From Fomes fomentarius (lineage: Eukaryota; Basidiomycota; Agaricomycetes; Polyporales; Polyporaceae), in the NCBI GenBank assembly GCA_022606135.1, contig JABYQN010000006.1, positions 2,418,001-2,482,000 on the forward strand: a stretch of DNA of 64,000 nucleotides. The letters run 5' to 3'. The first letter of the stretch is position 1; each line of letters starts with the position of its first letter. Shown in pieces: positions 23,468 to 33,204 of this stretch. Position numbers and translations under genes: made by a program. The notes under the pieces were generated by a model, which was not told the DNA's origin, did not search any database, and was given only the letters and a program-made list of their open reading frames with translations.

Positions 23468-24441
23468 ATGGAGACTATTGACATCGCTCGTCTGAAGTCT
23501 GGAGAGGTCAACCTTGGTGTACGTCTCCGTGCCTTCGACTATGCGAGCGCATGAACTGATTGCGTACAAACTCTACAGACCTCGATTATGGCCGTCCAAT
23601 TCAAGGACGGCGTGGTCGTCGGTGCGGACAGTCGCACCACCACGGGCAGCTACATCGTGTGTCTTAATAATCAGACCTATATTCTTATACGTATGCTGAC
23701 TTCCGTGTAGGCGAACCGTGTTACAGACAAACTCACCCATGTCCATGAGCGGATCTACTGCTGTAGGTCAGGCTCCGCGGCGGACACACAAGCCATCGCG
23801 GACATTGTACACTATTACCTTCAACTGCACACGTGCGTTGCCTTGCGATCTGCATCCAACCATCATCCCGCGAGTGCTGAGATATACATCCATTAGACAA
23901 ATGAGCGGCTCACCACCCCCGTACACACCGCCGCGACCATGTTCCAGAAGCTCTGCTACGACAACAAGGACGGGCTATCTGCAGGTATCATCGTCGCGGG
24001 GTGGGACAAGGAGGCCGGCCCCAGTGTATATAACATCCCTCTTGGCGGAGGTCTCTTCAAGCAACCATGGGCGATCGGCGGTTCCGGCTCGACGTACGTT
24101 TACGGTTACTGCGATGCGACATATCAGGAGGGCTGGGGTCGCGACCAGACAGTGGAGTTCGTCAAGAACAGTACGTTTCCCTCTCCCCCCGGTTTACCTC
24201 TGTGGTTTACGATTAACTCGCTCTCTCTCCCTCCCTTCCAGCTCTTGCCTTGGCAATGTCCCGAGACGGCTCATCAGGTGGTGTCATCCGGATGTGTGTG
24301 ATCACTGAGGACAAGGTCGAGCGACTCTTCGTCCCTGGCGACCAGCTACCGAAATTCTGGCAAGGCAAGGAGGTGTTGGGCACGGACTCAGCGAGGACGG
24401 CCGAGCTCGCGGGCGCGGTGGCGATGGCTATTGATCCGTAG
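23468..24441 (+). CDS. pre3: 20S proteasome catalytic subunit beta type-1 (Pre3 / PSMB6)
   Basis: Caspase-like catalytic subunit of the 20S proteasome. The ATG at 23468 opens a 17-residue propeptide ([17 protein letters not shown]), cut before Thr18, the nucleophile ([19 protein letters not shown]). The first intron falls exactly at the Gly-Thr cleavage junction (GGT | ACC). The conserved Asp (GADSRTTTG), Lys ([13 protein letters not shown]) and Ser ([12 protein letters not shown]) region residues are seen. The beta1-type [16 protein letters not shown] identifies the subunit. It ends [12 protein letters not shown], stop TAG 24439-24441. Five introns are inferred, including about 23655-23710 and 24171-24240. 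Third member of the proteasome cluster. Confidence 0.95.
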
Positions 24442-24574
24442 AGCAATTGTCTGTACTTGCAATGTATGACCGGACGTTACCCCAAGCAATCGGCATTGTA
24501 TTCGTAGGGATCTCACGAGGTACACCGTAGATAATGCAAGCCAGAAGCGGGAGACATTGAGGTAGATGTAAGTG

Positions 24575-26043
24575 TCAAGGTGTCCGTAGGGGTGATGTGA
24601 CCCAGTTGATCGGGGTATCCTTGTCGCCCTCCCTGGCTTCCCACATCCTTAGTCTCCAGAGTGCGATGGCCAAAGGCACGGTATCGCCTCGCAGGACGGT
24701 GTTCTCGTCCGAGCACACCAAGAATGCATGACTTGCCTTCTGGTCGCCCTGCGCTGACATTGGCGTTTCATGCCTTTGGGAGTTCTTCGCTCTGCGCTCA
24801 GCTTCAAGGACTTGCGAGAGTGCAAGATGCAACGCCGCCCTTTGGGTCCGAGATGGGAAGAGAGGGACACCGTTATAAACAGGGATTTGTGCCGGTGGGA
24901 GAATGTGGAAAGGGCCTTCATCAAGCATCTTCTCCGTGGTAGTCGGATACAAGACAGACAGAGGGTACCGCTGCTCCATAAGTCGGGGTGGCTCCAGATC
25001 CTCTTTCGTCGGCATCGATGTCATATTTGGCGTCGGCCGCTCCTTCGTCTCCGGGTCCTTGTTCACCGGAGGGACGACGAGTATGGCAACGGCACTCTCG
25101 AAGGGCACGACTCCCGTTGACTTGACCTCGTTCCATTCGGCACGAGTCAGTCGCCTGAGCAAGGGCGGAGAGCTGAGCTGCTGCCTGCGCCGGAGCTGGC
25201 GTGCTAGGACCTGTAGTTCTTGCAGTATCCGCACGCGCAGTGAGTGGCCGATTTGCTGCGCGACGAGAGCGTGCATCGGCATGTCGGTAGAGTTGTCAGG
25301 TTTCCAACGCTTGAAGTTGCCTGTGGTCAAACAAGGGAAGAGAACGTAGGTGCAAGTCCGTGTACACGATGTTCATGTCACACACCTGTGCTCCGGACGT
25401 ACTCAACGGCGGATTTACAGCACAGGATGTAGCGCGTCCTTCCGCCTCTGTCATGTCGGAAGGCAGGATGTTCAATTCGAGAGGGGAGGAACACGGCCTT
25501 GTCTCTCCTACCAGGAAGTAGCATAGCTGCCATTCCGACCAATAAGTCTAGGAAGCTATTGGGATCAGCAGCAGCAATAGTTCTCCATAGATCGGAACGC
25601 ACCTCGCGGCAATACCACGTCTGTCGCAAAGCACTTGCGCAGGGGACTGCCCAGCATTCGCACTGCGCATACTTCGTGTTACGTTCCTTTCTGGGAGAGC
25701 GGACGTACGTACAATATGGATTCGCCCAAAAACGCCTTTCCTCCAAGGTCATCTCCCTCCGCTTTGCCTCTGAATTCGGCTGGGACGCTCGGATTTTTGG
25801 AGCAAGTTCTTTCGAGCGTTGATAGCGAGCATGTCGATAGATAAGGCGCACAGCGTTGCGGTCTAGGAGGATGGACCGGCTGCGGCCAGTGGGTGAGATA
25901 TCGACCTCGTCGGGACGTGTAAAGAAGCGCTTTGTTGAGGAGTCAGACGAGCGAGTCTTCGAAGCGGTTATGCGAGGAGACTTTGGAGGTAAAGACTGCA
26001 CATGTTTGAGGTTGCGCAGTAGTCGTGGTATGAGTCGAGGCAT
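24575..26043 (-). CDS. Conserved orphan, possible mitochondrial protein
   Basis: I do not recognise a characterised family. The start ATG (CAT 26041-26043) gives MPRLIPRLLRNLKHVQSLPP, basic and free of acidic residues for about 30 positions, compatible with a mitochondrial presequence. Next are FFTRPDEVDISPTGRSR, LLDRNAVRLIYRHARYQRS and MTLEERRFWANPYLRMLGSP, then a Cys-containing LRKCFATDVVLPRDLLVG and AAMLLPGRRDKAVFLPSRIE. The second half begins GNFKRWKPDNSTDMPMHALV, with LRRLTRAEWNEVKSTGVVPF and VPLFPSRTQRAALHLALSQV, ending INWVTSPLRTP. Introns are supported at about 25666-25711 (joining PYL to RML), 25554-25603 and about 25331-25384. Reading frame and splice sites are coherent throughout, so it is a real gene. 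Confidence 0.7.
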
Positions 26044-26463
26044 GCGCTCACTGCGCCGGCGACTCCTACGACCTACTAGCCGTTCGCGCTTCCACTTTTA
26101 CGCCCGCCAACTGGTCTGCACATACCCTCACGCTTTCACTGCTCGCGCCCGACGACCTTGGGCTTCAGGCTTCGGCCGTCGCTGTGATATGCTCGCTCAG
26201 CCACAGACGTGATCAGGGACGTGCATGTGCTCGGTGGAGATACAGGCGCAAGAAGGGTTGTCAGTTGATACACAATCTGCGGGCTCTAGTTGGCTGGCTC
26301 GAGCGATCAGGCACTTTGGGCGCAGCCGACGGTGCGGCAGAGAGTCTATCGCAGATACCTACCCCAATTCGGTCCGCAATAGACCGCAATGCCTCTCCGC
26401 AATCCAGCTAAAAGCGCATGGCGTCGCTCCCTACACATCCCCGGCACCTTTAGCTTGAACAAC
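26044..26463. other. Intergenic spacer, divergent
   Basis: 420 bp between the start of the possible mitochondrial orphan and that of the Gfo/Idh oxidoreductase. Both promoters must lie here. I see no repeat or conserved motif. Confidence 0.4.
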
Positions 26464-28190
26464 ATGCCGCACGACGCTGGAGACCTCCCTTCTCAGCCCG
26501 TAACAGTCGCCATCATTGGCTGTGGGCAGCGCGGTCGGGTGCGTACCGGTCTATACTCCTGTCTCCCCACTTCTCTGCTACTTGCCTTCCGGGCTCATTG
26601 AGTTTGCACCGCCAGGGATATGCCGCATATGCGTTGCAAGAGCCTACACTCTGCAAGGTCGTCGCCATCGCCGAGCCCCGGCCGATGACCCAGAAGCTCA
26701 TGGCAGACGCGCATTCTGTGGATCAGACCCTCGTCTTCAAGAGCTGGCAGGATCTGCACACCGCCTCCGCAGAGACCATCCAGACGATCGGCAGACGTCT
26801 CGCAGATGCTGTCGTCATCGCCGTGCAGGACCACATGCACAAGGAGGTCACCCTCGCCTTCGCCGCACAGGGATACCACATACTGTGCGAGAAGCCTATG
26901 GCGACCTCAATCGAAGACTGCGTCAAGATGGAGGCCGCCGTCAAGAAGGCTGGAGTCATCTTCGGCATGGGCCATGGTGGGTTCTGCAACGCTCCCTACT
27001 CCATCACCTCAACGATCTAATGTTGCGTGATAGTGCTTCGGTACTCCCCTTATAGCAAGGCCGTTACTGAAGTCGTTCGGTCGGGAGCGTTGGGACCGCT
27101 CATTAATGTGGTTCATATCGAACCAGTCGGCTTCTATCACTACGCACATTCGTATGTCCGCGGGAACTGGGCTCGCGAACAAGACAGTTGCTTCTCGCTG
27201 ATGACGAAGAGCTGCCAGTACGTCTTCTAATGCAATACAATATAGCACCACTGATAATAATGGTCTATCGCACAGCGACTTGGACATTCTGTGCCACTGG
27301 CTATCTCCCGGTGGACCGACCCGGGTCTCGTCCTTTGGCTCCCTGCAGCACTTCCGAAAAGATAAGAAACCTGTAGAGGCGGGCGACGCCAAACGCTGCC
27401 TCGACTGTGTCTACGAGCGCGATTGTGCATACAGTGCAAAGAAGGGTACGCGGTCCGAGCTCCGCGCAATCTCTTCCACCCCTGTCCAGCCTATCTGACT
27501 GGCGTATCTTGCCTCCTCCTTCGCTATACAGTCTACCTCGAGCCTGTGATGCAAGGTCAGACCGGCTGGCCAGCTGCCGTCCTCGTTGACGGGATCCCTG
27601 ATATCGAGAACATCACCGCCGCGCTCAAGACCGGTCCGTACGGACGGTGTGTGTACGAGTGCGACAACGACGTCTGCGACAATCAGGTACGTCCACACAC
27701 ACTATGCCATGCGCCGCCCCTGCTCTCACTCACGCATGTGTGCCCTTACTGAATAACATCCTGTTCTGCTCGGCTTCTCCGCACTGTGCAGGTCGTGAAC
27801 CTCGAGTTCTCCACCGGCGCGACGGTGTCCTTCACGATGGTCGCGCACACAAAGCTGATCTGCGACAGGCAGACGCGGCTGCACTTTGCGTTTGGGGAGC
27901 TCGTCGGCGACATGAGCACTTTCACCGTCACGGACTTCCGCACGCGCAAGAGCACGCACCACACGCCCAAGAACGAGGGCGGCGGCCACGGCGGCGGAGA
28001 CCTCGGCCTCATCCGCACGTTCATCGAGGCCGTGCGCACCGGTCGCCAGGACGTGCTCGGCACGGACGTGTCGGATGTGCTGAGGAGCCATATCGCGGTG
28101 TTTGCGGCAGAGAAGAGCAGGCGGGAGGGCGTTGTTGTGGATGTGGTGCAGTATGAGAATGAGGTGAAGGAGAAGTATGGTACTTTGTAA
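26464..28190 (+). CDS. Gfo/Idh/MocA family NAD(P)-dependent oxidoreductase
   Basis: Soluble oxidoreductase with an N-terminal Rossmann fold (VTVAIIGCGQRG followed by YAAYALQEP) and the family catalytic lysine in ILCEKPMATS. The rest has the expected alpha/beta C-terminal domain: VLRYSPYSKAVTEVVRSGAL, VVHIEPVGFYHYAHSYVRG, HDLDILCHWLSPGGPTRVSS and [20 protein letters not shown]. A short cysteine-bearing insertion, CLDCVYERDCAYSAKK, sits mid-protein, as in a subset of bacterial Gfo/Idh proteins. A Gly/His-rich loop (KNEGGGHGGGD) precedes the last helices. It ends NEVKEKYGTL, stop TAA 28188-28190. About five introns, for example 26539-26614 and 26985-27033. Substrate unknown; sugar or cyclitol derivatives are usual for the family. 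Confidence 0.88.
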
Positions 28191-28509
28191 TTGTAGTCTG
28201 CCCTGGATTGTTTGCCTATATCTTACTCTTGGTTCCTTGGTCTATTGAAAGCGTGATTCACGATTCACGAGGAAACAAGTAACCATTGGCCTGAAGCGAC
28301 AAAAAATACAGGACGGGTACGTATGCACAACTAGATATACATAAATAATTGGAAGTGACATCATCGAGTAGTTCGTAGTCAAAGGAAACATTGTCAGCAC
28401 TGTTCGACGCTTACTACGGCTAGTGATGTAGTAGCGATATAAAGCAACATACGTAAAGCAACAATCAAAGCATGAGCAATATGGAGTACGAGCACAGGCT
28501 ATAGGCCTC
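28191..28509. other. Convergent 3' spacer
   Basis: About 320 bp between the oxidoreductase stop and the cdt1 stop. It is relatively A/T-rich, as expected for two 3' UTRs. No gene. Confidence 0.45.
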
Positions 28510-30564
28510 TCATTCGACCGCCTCCAGCTCCCTGCGGATGCGCTCGCGCACCTCGCGCAGGCCTCCACCTTCGCGCTTCACCCTCCTAGGACTGCGGGTG
28601 AGTAGCTCCTCTGCGCTCTCGTCCCTAGCTTTGAGCTTGCTAGGGCTGCTGGGCACAGACCCTGGCTCCCTGATCCCGCTTTTGCCTTTGCTCGGGCTCG
28701 CAGTAGCAGAGCTGGTGCCCGAGTCGCTCTCAATCTCCCCAGAGGAAGCGGGCATCTCGAGCCACTCCTCCCCGGAGACGTCCAGAGTTTGAATGAAGAA
28801 CGGACAGAGCTTGACAAGCATGTTCAGCGACTCGTGCGCCTCCGCTATCGACAGCGGCACCGGCGACGACTTGACCACCGCAGCGGCGACCTCGGATGCT
28901 GGCATGGCGCGGCGCTTGCGAGCTCCTGGGGTCGCGCTCGCGGACCCGCCCGGATTCGAGAAGTACCTGCGTGGACACACGAGCGCATCAGTACTGAGGT
29001 ATAGGAGGTGAGAGAAAACAAGGGGGGGACATACATCCATACACTTTCCGCGACACCGGACAGCCGACCGAGAAGACAGCGCCTCCGCATCTCCTCCTGG
29101 CCGAGCTTGAGGAGCTGGTCTTTCGACATCGGCGCGCCCGTGGGGTTGGCCTTTGTGGGCGTGTTCTGGATAGAACGCGCTCGGACGCGCTCGTACAGTG
29201 CCTGGCGGCGCGAGCTCGTTGGAGTCTGCGGGACCGTGGCCGCGTGCGGACCCCGCTGGTGAACCGGGGTGGATGGCACAGACGAGTCCGAAGCAGTCGG
29301 GGTCTCGCTTCCTGTGAGAGATGGTGTGCGCGCGGCCCTCGGAGTCGTCGGAGGGAAAGGGTGTGTGCGTGCGGTCGTCGGAGTGAAAGGGTCTGCACGC
29401 GAGTGCCGCGACGAAGGCGTCTGCGGGAACAGGATGCGGTTTGTGGACGGTGTCTTGAGAATACGTTTCGTGGTCGGAGTCCCGAACCGACTGGAAGGCG
29501 TTGCAGGGAAGGGAATCGCGAACTCGCGATCCTTCTTCGTCGGCGACTTGGAAGGTGAACGTGAGACAGACCGCGTCGGTGAGCCTGGAGGCTGAGATGC
29601 AACAAGAATTGAAGACGCGGACGGCGACTTAGGTGAAGAGGATGCGAGAAGGCGAGTGAGGTTGGAAGGCTTCGCGGCCGCAGGAAGGGAAGGCAGGTCA
29701 GCCATAGGAATAGGAGGAACCGAGCCTCCGTTCTCATGAAGCTATAGGCACAACAGGTAAGTAACCGGACCAGGCTTGAACTCGCATTACTCACCTTCGC
29801 CCACGATTGCAATTTGTTCAGGATCCCCTTCCGCCTGGGCTCGCCGCCAGCGGTCCATCGCGCGACCGCTGCCATACCACCCTTCATGTCCTTGTCGATG
29901 TCCATCTCCACCTCGATGCCGAGGCCGTAGACGGGAACCCTGACGCCTGAAGACTTGTCGCGGTGGGTAGTTTGGTTGACGACAAAACCCATCGCACCGC
30001 GCGTCCAGTCCTTCGAGAGGGCCTCGACTGGCTTTGCATCGTCCAAGAACGGGTTCTCATCCTCGGCCTCCTCCTGGGCTTTCCCCTTCACCGCTTCAAC
30101 TTGGAGAGCCTTCCCGTCCCACTCCCATAGCCAACACAGTCGCTTGAGGTCGTCCACATCTATCCTAGCCGTAAGGCCGGTATATGCACCAAGGGACATA
30201 TGATTGAGGACATTGCGAACGATCCCAGTGTCCTCTGAAGGAGAGACAGCGCAAGTCGCAAGCGCATGGGACAGAGCATGCTGGAGCGATGTCTGGATTT
30301 TGTACAAACGTGAGAGATGAGCAGGTAGTTTGTCTGGGTCCACCTCAGTGTTGAGTTTACGACGCGTGAGCGTGGCGGGTGTGGATGGCCTGTGCGTCCG
30401 AGGTGAGTTCGCGATGGCAGACAGAGTAGAAGACAAGACGTGGTTACGGACACAGCGCTGTCACGTCGTAGGCGTTTGGGAGTGAGCACATCTTCGTCGT
30501 CGGACGAAGGAAGTGTGCGTTTCTTCCTGGGAGAGACACGGAGGGCAGTGTAGAGATCGGACAT
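28510..30564 (-). CDS. cdt1: DNA replication licensing factor Cdt1
   Basis: Loads the Mcm2-7 helicase at origins together with ORC and Cdc6. Start CAT 30562-30564 gives [20 protein letters not shown] and a basic nuclear-type stretch (TPKRLRRDS). A 65 nt intron joins DSAV to [11 protein letters not shown]. The Cdt1 middle winged-helix region follows: [40 protein letters not shown] and [16 protein letters not shown]. After an intron (about 29743-29793) comes a long Ser/Thr-Pro-rich linker ([28 protein letters not shown]). The C-terminal winged helix is [20 protein letters not shown] followed by [10 protein letters not shown]. The basic/acidic tail ends RRELEAVE. The last intron lies at about 28967-29034, between YFSNPGG and the preceding VAESVWM. 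Confidence 0.82.
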
Positions 30565-30857
30565 AGTGTTATAGAGGAAGAGACAGAGCAGGGGATGGGT
30601 AAAGTTGAACACGGGCGTCCGACCGCTTGAGACTCATCTACGCGACTGACGCCCACCATATACCCGCGTCATGACAGGTTCCCACGGATCGCGTTTGAAA
30701 CTCCGCTACGCGTCGGTGGCACGGCTTCCACAAATGCCATTACGGTACCGTGAGTTACTATCTAAGTGGTATATGTGTTCGAGTAGCGTAAGTTACTGAG
30801 TATGTGTCCCACTTAGGGGTTCTATGGGCTATGGGCACATTCTATTCATACAAAGCT

Positions 30858-33204
30858 TCAAGACAACTTCTCAGCCTCTCTAGCATCCTCTCTAATCGAA
30901 TCATCACGTCCGCTCGCCCGAGTCTCCATCGATATACCGAGGATCTCGTCCGCCTCTGGTGACCCCGCTAATGGCACGTCCTTGCGTAAGGACACCCCCA
31001 CGGGAGAGACGCCTTCGTTGTATGCGAGGGCGAATACCACGTCCATGTCCTCCAACGAACGACCGGAAGTTTCCGGGAAGAAGAGGTACACGATTGGTAT
31101 AATGAACGCATTCAATGCCGCGAAGACTACGATCAATGTCGGTATACACTCAAAGTCTCAAACAGATAAAACAGACACACCGATGTATGTCCTCCAGCTG
31201 ATATTATTGAACGACGGCCCAGTGACCATAACGACCATAAAGTTGAACGTCCAGTTGGACGCCGTGCTGAACGCATTGGCAGGGGCACGGATTCGAAGAC
31301 CCACAATTTCCGCAGGCTGGACGATGAGCCATCAGTCCCTGCACCTCGTTTCAGCCACGACGCTAGAAGACTCACATAAAGCCACGTCATGCCGAGCCAT
31401 CCGACAGCGAAGAACGAGTTGAACACGAATAACAGCACCGCCGACGCAACTTGTGTTCCTGGCCTGTCGATGCTACCAAGCACAGCGAGCAACACCATCG
31501 TGATCGTCTGTCCAATTGCGCCGAACAGCATGAGCGGCCGTCGGCCGAGCCGGTCAATGAGGAAGATGGCAATGAGCGACGCCAAGAAGTATTCTGTGCC
31601 GTTAGCTGCGGCGATAATCCGCGACTTGACATCGTCGATTCCTAAACGCTCGAACAGCAACGTCTGGTGCAGGGCCCAGCGAAACATGTCAGCACTCTTC
31701 TGCTTCGAGAAGGAGGCCAGGACACGCACCGCGTAATATGTGATGAGATTAATACCGGTGATCTGCTGGAAGCATTGCACGACCACACCCAGGAACGCGC
31801 GGCGGAAGTTCTGAGATCGCCCGCCGGTGAAGACCTCCCGTAGGGTCGAGCTGTCGTCACCGAGGTGAGCTTCTGAGGCGACTGCCTCGCGAATTCCATT
31901 GTAGGTCTGTCTCACGCCAGGGTCCGTGTGTGGCTTCCCGTCAAGCGCGGAGATCACAGCGAGTGCTTCGGCATTACGCCCATGCTTTGCGAGCCATCGA
32001 GGGGATTCAGGCAACTGCGTCGGAGAAGTGAGTACCGCAAAGTGAAGGGACGTTGTGACGTGAACAGCACTTACGAAGGCAATGCCAGCGATCATGATGA
32101 GTGCGAACACAATCTGTAACGCGATGGGTACACGCCACTGCGCAGACGATCCCGAAAGCCAAAAGCTATTGAGGACGCCATGAGATTACGGTAGTTTCCC
32201 TCACAAGGGTTCCCACTTACAATGCGAAGTCTATCCACTGTGGGGCGATCACTACATCAATCATTAGTCACGGAGACGGAGTTGATATTACGCACATATC
32301 TGCGACATTGACATGAGAACCATGTTCCTTGTCAGATGAGTGAGTCAAGAAGGCGACTCACGATATCATGATACCGAAAGTAATCAAACTTCCCTCGATC
32401 ATTATGAGACTGCCTCTGTGCGCCGCTGGGGAGCATTCCGCGTGATATGAAGGCACAGTTGACGTCTGTAACGGAGCCAAGGACGCTTTTTATAATAACC
32501 CTCCGGGATGCACGGCGAGACCGACTCACATTGAGACCGTTTCCGAGACCTGTGATGATTCGTGCGACAACCATCTGAGCGTAACTGTATGAGGCTGCTT
32601 GGAGTATCGCCCCGATGATCATAATGATACCGCCCAGAACTATTGTCTTTCTCCGTCCGAGCCAGTCGCCTACCCATAGATTTGACAAGGCACCGACCAG
32701 ACAACCGATTTCCTGGCGACGAACACGGATTCATTGATATGAAGCGGCTTAGAGCGACTCGCGCCGCACTCACATATATGGCTACAAGGAAGCTCTGCAA
32801 AGTCGCATCTTGCTGAACTTGAGGAAACACCTTTGTGAACTGCAATATTACGAATATGATGAGCGACCTGCATTGCAAGAGGGATGGGAAAGTAAGAAGA
32901 TTACAAACCTGCCCCGCACTGAGGAGTGCAGACATCACTCCTTGGTCATAACTGGCGTGTGATGGTGAGCGAGAATTTGATCTTTCGACCGTGTGTAAGA
33001 GCAAACTCACCCGAATAACGTGAAGCCCGTCCCCGCAACGAACGCTATCGCTGCGGTCAAGGTGCGCCCCCGTAGCAGAGGTGCAGCGGCGGCAACCTCT
33101 GCGTCAAAGTCCGCAGACTCTGAGTCGACTGCCACACGCGCCTCTGTCCCCGTCTTCTCCGTGTCGCCGCCGGGTAGACGTGGGGAGCTCGGTGATTGGG
33201 ACAT
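30858..33204 (-). CDS. MFS sugar porter (hexose/lactose transporter-like)
   Basis: Twelve-TM sugar transporter. Start CAT 33202-33204 gives MSQSPSSPRLPGGDTEKTG and an acidic N-tail. TM1 contains FVAGTGFTLFGYDQGVMSAL. Sugar porter signatures are all present: NLWVGDWLGRRKTIVLGG, LPESPRWLAKHGR, QQITGINLITYYA (sugar-site Gln/Asn), FLIDRLGRRPLMLFGAIGQ, and PETSGRSLEDMDVVFA just after TM12. A long polar C-tail (SLRKDVPLAGSPEADEILGI) ends AREAEKLS. About nine introns. It lies tail-to-head behind cdt1 on the same strand. Probably plasma-membrane; the sugar transported cannot be told. Confidence 0.9.

Noticed and set aside
28988..29740. Arg/His/Leu-rich minus-strand frame overlapping the Cdt1 linker
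   Set aside because: Out-of-frame reading of the Ser/Thr-Pro linker after the true intron at about 29743-29793.
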